Assembly (NCBI RefSeq): GCF_014645795.1 | Contig: NZ_BMMK01000001.1 | Coordinates: forward strand, 146,745 to 210,744 | DNA from: Longimycelium tulufanense | Lineage (GTDB): Bacteria; Actinomycetota; Actinomycetes; Mycobacteriales; Pseudonocardiaceae | Length of the DNA stretch: 64,000 nucleotides | Reading direction: 5' to 3' | In this document: one piece after another, positions 41,198 to 48,860 of the stretch | Position numbering within the stretch: the stretch's first letter is position 1 | Layout: the number at the start of each line of letters is the position of its first letter | Notes under the pieces: generated by a model | What the model saw: the letters and a program-made list of their open reading frames with translations, nothing else | What the model was told of the DNA's origin: nothing | The model's database searches: none | Made by a program: the position numbers and the translations under genes

Positions 41198-42100
41198 GAC
41201 AACGCCCCGCCCTCGACTCCACCGGGCTGCGTCCCCCAGGTGCCGTTGCTGGCTGGTAGAGCGCTCTAACAGCAGTGCCCACGGCAACCATCTCTCTTTG
41301 TCCTCCCCTCGGCGACCCGCGCTCGGGCTGCGCCACCCTGTGGCGAACCGTCTCCCCGGGCACGACACCCTTGGCGCGGTCGCCTCGACCGGAGGCTGAC
41401 TTCTTGTTGAAGCATGAATTGCGCACCGGTCGACTGCGGGTCGTGGCCAGCTTACGGGAAACATCCGGCAATCGGGGCGTCCCGTCCCACTTGTCAGGAC
41501 ACTCGGGCGCCAAGAAGTAGGACGCAGAAGGAACCCATTGCCCGCCCGAAGGCATCGCTCGTCCTTGCTTTTCCGCTGGTAGGAGCGGCTGTCGTCATAG
41601 CTCGTGGCAGCCTGCTCCGGGCTGGAATATCGCGGTACTTCGATCCAGTCGGCAACATCGGCGCCTACGTCACAACGTGCCGCGACCGCCTGTGAACATT
41701 CTTTGCCGAGCAGATCCGGATTGTTGAACAACTCGACGGGCGCCGAGGGTTACTGGCCGGAACGGATCGGCCAGATGGCCAGAAAGATAATCCGTTGAGA
41801 TGATCGAGGGAGACAGCGATCATGACCACACACGATTACTGGCCGGTTGGTCAGCGCCTGGTAGCGGATCAGCTACGCGCCTTTCGGGATCGAGGTTTCC
41901 AACGCCCAGGCTGACCGTTGCCGGGACACGACGATGTCGTGAGCGGCTCCCGAAGAAACCCTCTCACTCCGGCTGCGACCTTGTGCGGCCGACGTGAGCT
42001 GCAAGCCGTGACCGGTCCGACGCTGGTGTTGGTGAGCACGCCGAATGCGCTTGGAGCGGCAGTGACACCGTGGGGCGAGATGTCCGGCACGGACGGCCGG
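41198..42100. other. 900-bp gene-poor stretch
   Basis: No gene I can support with confidence. Third-position GC is low in all frames, and composition between 41500 and 41800 is less GC-rich than neighbouring DNA. A minus-strand frame (MFNNPDLLGKECSQAVAAR...) at 41731 and a plus-strand frame ending 41695 both look non-coding or decayed. One short ORF at 41822 is listed separately. Confidence 0.5.
41822..41914 (+). CDS. Possible 30-aa peptide ORF
   Basis: ATG-started frame MTTHDYWPVGQRLVADQLRA... with GAGGGAG upstream. The binding site lies in the loop of a hairpin (ATGATCG-agggagacag-CGATCAT) whose right arm includes the ATG, so translation could be gated. No homology known to me. Confidence 0.3.
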   Translation: MTTHDYWPVGQRLVADQLRAFRDRGFQRPG

Positions 42101-43843
42101 TCAGCCACTGGGGTTGGTCGGCAAGCTCGGAGCCGTGGGCGGCGGTGGCGGCGCGGGCGTACTGATGATCGAGGTGTCCACCGGCGCCGCCGGCAGGGGC
42201 GGCTTGGCTTCCTTGTTCGACGACGGCGGACTGGGTGGCGGTGGGACGCGGGAGCTGCGCTCACCCGAGCGTTCCTGCGGCGTCTGGCCGTCGCCGGCCA
42301 CGCCCGGGTGATTCACCGGCACGACCTGGCCGTCCTCGGGGTGCGCGGACTCGGCGCTCGACGACTCGCCCGCCGACTCGCTGGGACGCGACGATCCGTC
42401 CACACCGGCGCGGCCGGTACCCGGCCGCCCCGACAGGTAGCCGGGCTCGTCCGTGGTGGCCGGGGCCGACCCCACGGGTTGGCCCGGCTTCGCCTCCTCG
42501 GCGCTGGAGTCCGACTTGCGGTGGAACGAGAACGCCATCGCCGCGGCCGCCACCACCGCCAACCCGCCCACGCCCAGCACCAGCTTCGGCAACACCCGGC
42601 GGCGCGGCGGTGCGGGCACCGGGAGCGGAACCTCGTCGACGGCCGGCCGGTCGGGTGGTACCTCGTCCATCGCCGACCGCGCCAGCGGCACCTGGGCGAG
42701 GGGTTCGGGCACCGACGGAACGGGCCGTTGTGCCCAGGGCGGCACGGTGACCGCCGGTGCCGGGCGATCCCCGCCCGCCGCCAGTGCCGCGCCCAGCGCC
42801 ACCGCCGTGTTCGGGTCGGCGTCCACCGCGATCGGCCGGCCCAGTGCGGCCGAGACGAGCTGGGCCACCAGCGGGATCCGGGACGAGCCGCCGACCAGGA
42901 GCACGGCGGTCAGGTCCGCGGGGCAGACCCCGGCCGACCGCACGGTCCGCGACAACGCCGCCACGGTCTCCTCCAGCGCGGGCCGGATCATCGCCTCGAA
43001 GTCCACCCGGGCCAGCCGCGCCTGGGTGCGGACCTCGGGGAGCAACACCGGAATGGTGACCTCGGTGTCGGCGGACAACGCCTCCTTGGCCTCGGTGCAC
43101 TCCCGCCGCAGGCGGGCGACCGCGTTGAGCGCCACCGGGTCGGTTGGGTCGAGGTGGTCGAAGGCGTCGGCGAGCTGGGCACGCAACTGGTCGAAGACGA
43201 TCTCGTCGAAGTCGACCCCGCCCAGTCGCTCGATCCCGTCCGGGGTGCCCAGCAGCTCGAAGGTGTGCACGTCGGTCTTGCGGAGCACCGCCGCGTCGAA
43301 GGTGCCGCCACCCAGGTCGTAGACCGCGATCACGCTGCCCGGCTCCACGCGCTCGGCATGCGCGTAGCTCACCGCCGCGGCCTGCGGCTCGGTCAGGAAC
43401 ACCGCGTTGTCCACGCCGGCCGCGGTGACCGCCTCGGCCAACCGGCTGCGGCGGTGCGGCCCCCAGGCGGCCGGGTGCGACAGTGCGACGAGCTCCGGCG
43501 AGGCGCCCTCGCGTTCGGTGACCCGGTCGACGACCCACCGGACCATTCGCGCGGCCAGCTCGTGCGCGTGATGTGGCTCGCCGGCCACCAGCAGCGGGGT
43601 GTCGTCCCCGACCCGTCGTTTGAACTCGCGCACCACCCGCTCCGGGTCGGTGAGCGCGCGTCGCTCGGCCGCCTCGCCGACCAGGACCGAGCCGTCCGCG
43701 CCGAGGAACAACACCGACGGCACCATCGCCGCCCGGTTGCCCAGCGGCACGACCTCCGCGCCGCGGCGGCCGGCGTCCGCGGCGCGGCGGACGCCGGCGG
43801 CGGTGTACGTGGTGCCGAGGTCGATACCGAGCTGGTACGTCAT
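42101..43843 (-). CDS. Membrane-anchored Hsp70-like protein
   Basis: Hsp70-family ATPase, 580 aa. The nucleotide-binding domain (1-375) has GIDLGTTYTAAG, VYDLGGGTFDAAVL and LLVGGSSRIPLVAQ. Instead of a substrate-binding domain and lid there is a Pro-rich linker, one transmembrane helix (about 429-450, LVLGVGGLAVVAAAAMAF) and an extracytoplasmic Ser/Pro/Glu-rich tail of about 125 residues ending in a proline stretch. Hence not DnaK, but an envelope-associated paralogue. Divergent from iniBAC; association with envelope stress is inferred from that position. Confidence 0.88.
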   Translation of the reverse strand: MTYQLGIDLGTTYTAAGVRRAADAGRRGAEVVPLGNRAAMVPSVLFLGADGSVLVGEAAERRALTDPERVVREFKRRVGDDTPLLVAGEPHHAHELAARMVRWVVDRVTEREGASPELVALSHPAAWGPHRRSRLAEAVTAAGVDNAVFLTEPQAAAVSYAHAERVEPGSVIAVYDLGGGTFDAAVLRKTDVHTFELLGTPDGIERLGGVDFDEIVFDQLRAQLADAFDHLDPTDPVALNAVARLRRECTEAKEALSADTEVTIPVLLPEVRTQARLARVDFEAMIRPALEETVAALSRTVRSAGVCPADLTAVLLVGGSSRIPLVAQLVSAALGRPIAVDADPNTAVALGAALAAGGDRPAPAVTVPPWAQRPVPSVPEPLAQVPLARSAMDEVPPDRPAVDEVPLPVPAPPRRRVLPKLVLGVGGLAVVAAAAMAFSFHRKSDSSAEEAKPGQPVGSAPATTDEPGYLSGRPGTGRAGVDGSSRPSESAGESSSAESAHPEDGQVVPVNHPGVAGDGQTPQERSGERSSRVPPPPSPPSSNKEAKPPLPAAPVDTSIISTPAPPPPPTAPSLPTNPSG

Positions 43844-44062
43844 GCGCGGGACCCAAACTCCTCACTGGACGAGCAGTGGCGGTCGGGCGTTGCCGGTGGC
43901 GCGGGACCGCCGGTGGGCACTGCCCTGGTATTTCGTTGGCGCGTAGCAGCATGCCAGAGACCGGGATGGGTGATGGATATCCCCGGGGGCAACGGGATTA
44001 GCGCTACCAAGCGTTTCGGTGTTAACTCCTCGAACGAGTGAATGTTGGCCGAGTTGGGGGAA

Positions 44063-44101
44063 CCCCTAGTCCCCTACCAGGTGAGGACCGGTAATCCCCT
44101 A
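44063..44101. promoter_or_regulatory. Triple CCCCTA motif upstream of iniB
   Basis: Three same-strand CCCCTA elements at 44063, 44071 and 44096 (AACCCCTAG, GTCCCCTACC, AATCCCCTAAC); the latter two are 25 bp apart. They lie about 150-190 bp before iniB in the 406-bp divergent region with the Hsp70 gene. Candidate site for the LuxR-type regulator at the other end of the locus; inferred. Confidence 0.4.
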
Positions 44102-44249
44102 ACGTCGTGCGCCGTGAACCCGGTCCGATCCCCGATGGATCCTGCCGCGCCCGGCCCTAGCTTTTTCGCCATGCCGGGTGCCGCACTCGCGAACGGCCCC
44201 CGGGTAACGCTCCCTTCGTGAAACCCTTTCCACAGGAGGACCGGACAAC

Positions 44250-45413
44250 ATGGGCTCGAGCCTGCTCGACTTCATCCTCAACCTGCTGTCGAACTCCTCC
44301 GCGCAGGACGAGTTCCGCGCGAACCCCGAAAAGATGTTGCAGGACAACGGGTTCGGTGACCTGTGCGCGGCCGACGTGCACGACGCCCTCCCGCTCGTCG
44401 CCGACCAGGTGCAGACGATGCACAACCCGGCCGGGATCATCGACGCGCCGACGCTGCCGACCCCGCCCTCCCCGCAGCCGGTGGGTGGGGAGAGCGAGCT
44501 CGCCGCGGCGATCAAGCAGATCCAGTACATCACCCAGCACTACTCCTACGACAGCCACGACACCAACATGGACAACTCGACGCACCAGAACATCTGGGCC
44601 GGCGGGGACGTGCACCAGACGTTCGACAACGACCCGGTGATCGCGTCCGGCCCCGGTGCGATCGCCGCGGGCGACGACGTCAACGCCAACTCGGTCAGCG
44701 GACACCACAACGTCGTGGGCGACGGCAACATGGTGCACAACGGTGACGGTCCGACGAACTTCGGTGACGGCCAGGCGAACCAGGTGTCGGGAATCAAGGC
44801 CGACGACGGAAGTGCGGTGGCCGTCGGCGGCAACGCGACCAGCTCCTCGACCGACAACTCGATCCACGTCCACGCCAAGGACTTCGGCCAGGGCAGCGTG
44901 GGTAACACCACGACCGGTTCGTACAACGCCACCGACTCGAACAACACGACCACGAGTGCCTCGTACAACACGACCACGACGTCGGACTCGCACGACACCA
45001 GCTCCTCGACCACGACCACCACGAGCGGCCCGGCCCCCGGCGGCACCACGAGCGACTCCACCTCCGAGACGACCACGAGTGTGACCGCGGACAACGACTC
45101 CCCCACGGTGAGCACCGGCGACGACTCGCCGGTGAGCAGCAGTGCCAACACGAACAGCCAGAACACCACCACGACGGGCGAGGACAACCACGTCCCCACC
45201 GTCGACTCGAACAACCAGGACAACTCGACGCGGACCGAGATCCAGGACAGCTACAACGACATCAAGCAGACCGGTCTGGTCAACGTGGGCGACGACGTGG
45301 TCGGCGTCGAGGACAACCTCAACGAGAACCAGCTGCTCAGTGACAACAACCTGTTGAGCGGCAGCAACATCCTCGACGACCCCCTGAACCAGAACGTGGT
45401 GGACGTGCTCTGA
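44250..45413 (+). CDS. iniB: IniB-like low-complexity protein
   Basis: 387 aa. The N-terminal IniB-like domain (1-65, SSLLDFILNLLSNSSAQDEF and FRANPEKMLQDNGF, then DLCAADVHDALPLV) is followed by a Gly/Asp/Asn beta-repeat region (about 110-210, GGDVHQTF, GAIAAGDDVNANSVSGHHN, VVGDGNMVHNGDG) and a Thr/Ser/Asp/Asn-rich tail ending in LLSDNNLLSGSNILDDPL. No signal peptide or transmembrane helix. CAGGAGG precedes the ATG. Order iniB-iniA-iniC matches the isoniazid-inducible operon of mycobacteria, which answers cell-wall inhibitors. Two hairpins separate it from iniA. Confidence 0.88.
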   Translation: MGSSLLDFILNLLSNSSAQDEFRANPEKMLQDNGFGDLCAADVHDALPLVADQVQTMHNPAGIIDAPTLPTPPSPQPVGGESELAAAIKQIQYITQHYSYDSHDTNMDNSTHQNIWAGGDVHQTFDNDPVIASGPGAIAAGDDVNANSVSGHHNVVGDGNMVHNGDGPTNFGDGQANQVSGIKADDGSAVAVGGNATSSSTDNSIHVHAKDFGQGSVGNTTTGSYNATDSNNTTTSASYNTTTTSDSHDTSSSTTTTTSGPAPGGTTSDSTSETTTSVTADNDSPTVSTGDDSPVSSSANTNSQNTTTTGEDNHVPTVDSNNQDNSTRTEIQDSYNDIKQTGLVNVGDDVVGVEDNLNENQLLSDNNLLSGSNILDDPLNQNVVDVL

Positions 45414-45420
45414 CAGGCTC

Positions 45421-45498
45421 GGTCCCGGTCTCGCACCCCTGACCGGGACCGTCGGGCAGCCGGTTCCGTCGATCCTCCCCTCCGTCGACGGAACCGGC
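45421..45498 (+). terminator. Tandem hairpins between iniB and iniA
   Basis: Hairpin 1: GGTCCCGGTC / GACCGGGACC (45421-45450, 10-base loop). Hairpin 2: GCCGGTTCCGTCGA / TCGACGGAACCGGC (45459-45498, 14-bp perfect stem) followed by CCCCTCTTCTCT. The second is terminator-like; some readthrough must reach iniA unless iniA has its own promoter in the next 60 bp. Confidence 0.8.
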
Positions 45499-45561
45499 CC
45501 CCTCTTCTCTGGCCACCTTCTCCCGCCACCGAAACGCCAGGAACAGGAGACGTCACCGCGG

Positions 45562-47361
45562 ATGTCGGCCGTGCTACAGCTCGTCGAAGTCGCCCTCGCC
45601 GCGACCCGCGCCTACGGGCGTGCCGATCTGACCGGACGGCTCCGCCGGACGCGGGAACGGCTCGCCGACCCCGCGGTGCGGGTTCTCGTTGCCGGAGAGT
45701 TCAAGCAGGGCAAGAGTTCTCTGGTCAACGCGCTGATCAATGCTCCGGTGTGCCCGGTCGACGCGGACGTGGCGACCGCGGTGCCCACGGTGGTCCGGCA
45801 CGCCGAAGCGCCGGGCGCGGTGTTGGTGCGCCAGACCGAAGAGGGAGAGACCGTCGAGCGCATCCGGGTGGCGCTGGAAGCGCTTCCCGAGGTCATCAAG
45901 GAAACTCGGCCGGGTGCGGACCCCCAGCGCAACCACGTGGAAGTGGGTATCCCGCGGGAGCTGCTCGCCCAGGGACTGACCCTCGTCGACACCCCGGGTG
46001 TCGGCGGGCTGGGTTCGGTGCACGGGGCGAGCATGATGGCCGCGTTGCCCGGTGCGGACGCGGTGTTGTTCGTCTCCGACGCATCGCAGGAGTACACCGC
46101 CACCGAGCTGGAGTTCCTGCTCCAGGCCAGGAATGTCTGTCCCACGGTGGCATGCGTGCTCGCCAAGATCGATTTCTATCCGGAGTGGCGACGCATCGCG
46201 GAGCTGGATCGGAGGCATCTGGCCGCGGCGGGGGTGGATGCCGGGCTGCTACCGGTCTCGGCCACCTTGCGGCTGCACGCCGCCCGTACCGAGGACCAGG
46301 CCCTCAACGCGGAATCCGGTTTCCCTCGGCTGATCACGCACCTGCGCGACGAGGTGCTGGCCCGGGCCGAGGAACTCGACCGGTGCTCGGCGGTCCACGA
46401 CGTGCTCGCGGTCGCCGACCAGCTCACCGCGACCATGTCGGCGGAGCTGGCGATCCTGCGCGACCCCGGGCGCGCCCAGGACCTGGTGGCCGAGCTGGAG
46501 CGGGCCGAGCGTCGGGCCGACGACCTGCGGCAGCGGTCGGCGCGGTGGCAGCAGACGCTCGGCGACGGAATCACCGACCTCACCGCCGATGTCGACTACG
46601 ACCTGCGGGACCGGATGCGCCAGATCGTCCGGGACGCCGAGAAGGAGCTGGACGAGGTCGACCCGGCGACGGTCGCCGACCAGTTCGCGACCTGGCTGCA
46701 CCAGCGCCTGTCCGCCGCGGCCACCGCGAACTTTTTGTGGGCCGGGCAACGGGCACGCTGGCTGGCCGGCCGGGTGGCCGAGCACTTCGCCGAGGACGGC
46801 CGGGCGATCCTGCCTGAGCTGCCCGGGGACGCGCGCATCTCGCTGGACGACACCCTCTTCGAGCTGCCCCGCAGCGAGCGGTTCGGGCTGGGGGAGAAGC
46901 TGATGCTGGGCATGCGCGGCGGGTACGGCGGCGCACTGATGTTCGGGATGCTCGGCACGCTGGCCGGAATGGCCCTGCTGAACCCGATCTCCATCGCGGC
47001 GGGCGTGCTCCTGGGTGGCAAGACGGTTCGTGACGAACGCAAGCGGCTGAGACTACGCCGCCAGATGGACGCCAAGAACGCCGTGCGCCGACACGTCGAC
47101 GACGTGATCTTCCAGGTGGGTAAGGAATCCCGGGACATGCTGCGCCGCGTGCAACGCGAGCTGCGGGACCACTTCACCAGCCGAGCCGAGGAGCTACAAC
47201 GTTCACTGACCGAGTCCCTGTCCGCCGCGCGCGACGCCTTCCGCCGCGAGGAATCCGACCGGAAACAGCGGATCCAGGATCTGCAGGCCGAGTTGGAACG
47301 GGTGGCCAAGCTCGCGGAGTCCGCCCGCCGGCTCGCCGAAGGGGAGGTGACACCAGGATGA
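45562..47361 (+). CDS. iniA: Dynamin-like GTPase IniA
   Basis: Bacterial dynamin-like protein, 599 aa. G1 in VLVAGEFKQGKSSLVNAL, G3 in LVDTPGVGGLG, probable G4 in LAKID; then long helical stalk segments, a hydrophobic paddle (about 455-495, GGALMFGMLGTLAGMALLNP) and a C-terminal coiled coil (residues 520-590). IniA of mycobacteria remodels membranes and aids survival under cell-wall drugs. Overlaps iniC by 4 bp. Confidence 0.92.
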   Translation: MSAVLQLVEVALAATRAYGRADLTGRLRRTRERLADPAVRVLVAGEFKQGKSSLVNALINAPVCPVDADVATAVPTVVRHAEAPGAVLVRQTEEGETVERIRVALEALPEVIKETRPGADPQRNHVEVGIPRELLAQGLTLVDTPGVGGLGSVHGASMMAALPGADAVLFVSDASQEYTATELEFLLQARNVCPTVACVLAKIDFYPEWRRIAELDRRHLAAAGVDAGLLPVSATLRLHAARTEDQALNAESGFPRLITHLRDEVLARAEELDRCSAVHDVLAVADQLTATMSAELAILRDPGRAQDLVAELERAERRADDLRQRSARWQQTLGDGITDLTADVDYDLRDRMRQIVRDAEKELDEVDPATVADQFATWLHQRLSAAATANFLWAGQRARWLAGRVAEHFAEDGRAILPELPGDARISLDDTLFELPRSERFGLGEKLMLGMRGGYGGALMFGMLGTLAGMALLNPISIAAGVLLGGKTVRDERKRLRLRRQMDAKNAVRRHVDDVIFQVGKESRDMLRRVQRELRDHFTSRAEELQRSLTESLSAARDAFRREESDRKQRIQDLQAELERVAKLAESARRLAEGEVTPG

Positions 47362-48860
47362 ACGGCACACCGAGCCTGGGGGTGTCCGTTCGAGGACTTC
47401 TGCGCAACGCGATCGAGGTGTATCGCGACACACCCGACGTCGCCACCACGCTGCGTCGCCACCTGGACCGGATGGACGAGCCGTTGCGGGTCGCCATCGC
47501 GGGCAAGGTCAAGAGCGGAAAATCGACACTGCTCAACGCGTTGGTCGGGGAGGAGGTGGCGGCGACCGACGCGGCCGAGTGCACCCGCGTTCTCACCTGG
47601 TACCGGGACGCGATGAGCCCGCGCGTCGCCCTGCACCCGGTCGACGGCGTCCCTCGTCAGGTCCCGATCCACCGGCGCAACGGCGCACTTCACATCGACC
47701 TCCAGGGCGCCTCTCCGGAACAGCTGGACCGGATCGTGGTCGACTGGCCCTCGCAGCACCTGCGCGCGCTGACGTTGATCGACACTCCCGGCATCGCATC
47801 GCTGTCCACCGAGGTGTCGGCCCGCACCACCGCGTTCCTCACTCCGGAAGACGAAGCCGCCACCGCGGACGCCGTCGTCTACCTGATGCGTCACCTCCAC
47901 GGCTCGGACATCGGCTTCCTGGAGTCCTTCCACGACCGGGGGGTGGCCAAGGCGAACCCGGTCAACGCCATCGCCGTGCTGTGCCGGGTGGACGAGGTCG
48001 GCGGTGGCCGGGTGGACGCACTGCTGTCCGCCCGCAAGATCGCCCAGCGGTACCGGACCGACCCGAAGCTGCGCGGGCTGTGCCAGACCGTTGTGCCCGT
48101 GGCCGGCTTGCTGGCCTGCACGGGACGAACCCTGCGGCAGGCCGAGTTCATTGCGATCGGCCAGCTGGCCACCGCCCCGCGCGCGGACGTGGAGCGCATC
48201 CTGCTGTCGGTTGACAGGTTCGTCTGCTCCACCGAGGATCTGCCCGCCTCGCTCACCGACCTGACGGTGTCCCCCGTGGACGTTCGGGTCGGGCTGTTGG
48301 CGCGGCTGGGGCTGTTCGGGGTCCGGCTCGCGGTCACGCTGGTACGCCAGGGCCACCACCAGCCGGCCCGGTTGGCCGCGGAGCTGGTGCGGCGTAGCGG
48401 GCTGGACGACCTGCGCCAGGTACTCAGCGCCCAGTTCACCGAACGGGCCGACCTGCTCAAGGCACGGTCGGCACTGCTCGCCCTCGACGTCGTGTTGCAG
48501 CGTGACCCGCGCCCCCGGACCGGCCCGCTGGCCGCCGAGGTGGAGCGGATCCTCGCGGGCGCGCACGAATTCGCCGAGCTGCGCCTGCTCAGCTCGCTCC
48601 GCTCCGGTGTGTTGCCACTGCCGCCGGAGGCCGCGGCCGAGGCGGAGCGCCTGCTGGGCGGTTCCGGGCGTGCTCCCACCGCGCGGCTGGGTCTGGAACG
48701 GCATGATCCGGACGAGATCCGGCGCGCCGGCCTGGACGCGTTGGGACGGTGGCGCCGTCGCGCCGAGAACCCGTTGTCCAGCCGGGCGGTCACCGATGCC
48801 GCACGGATCGTGGTGCGCAGCTGCGAGGGGTTGCTCGCGGAGACGACCGCTCAGTCCTGA
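47358..48860 (+). CDS. iniC: Dynamin-like GTPase IniC
   Basis: Second dynamin-type GTPase of the operon, 500 aa. G1 in VAIAGKVKSGKSTLLNALVGE, switch Thr in DAAECTRVLTWY, G3 in LIDTPGIASLS, G4-like LCRVDEVGGG, then helical stalk; no strong membrane paddle. Start overlaps the iniA stop (ATGA), so the two are coupled and probably act as partners. Its 3' end overlaps the convergent LuxR gene by 10 bp. Confidence 0.92.
   Translation: MNGTPSLGVSVRGLLRNAIEVYRDTPDVATTLRRHLDRMDEPLRVAIAGKVKSGKSTLLNALVGEEVAATDAAECTRVLTWYRDAMSPRVALHPVDGVPRQVPIHRRNGALHIDLQGASPEQLDRIVVDWPSQHLRALTLIDTPGIASLSTEVSARTTAFLTPEDEAATADAVVYLMRHLHGSDIGFLESFHDRGVAKANPVNAIAVLCRVDEVGGGRVDALLSARKIAQRYRTDPKLRGLCQTVVPVAGLLACTGRTLRQAEFIAIGQLATAPRADVERILLSVDRFVCSTEDLPASLTDLTVSPVDVRVGLLARLGLFGVRLAVTLVRQGHHQPARLAAELVRRSGLDDLRQVLSAQFTERADLLKARSALLALDVVLQRDPRPRTGPLAAEVERILAGAHEFAELRLLSSLRSGVLPLPPEAAAEAERLLGGSGRAPTARLGLERHDPDEIRRAGLDALGRWRRRAENPLSSRAVTDAARIVVRSCEGLLAETTAQS

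Noticed and set aside
41198-41731. N-terminal extension of the LysR gene frame to 41731
   Set aside because: LysR proteins begin at the MDWRDLEAF-type helix; the upstream part has no family features and weaker codon bias.
44157-45191. Val/Arg/Gly-rich minus-strand frame opposite iniB
   Set aside because: Antisense shadow of the repetitive Thr/Asp codons of iniB.
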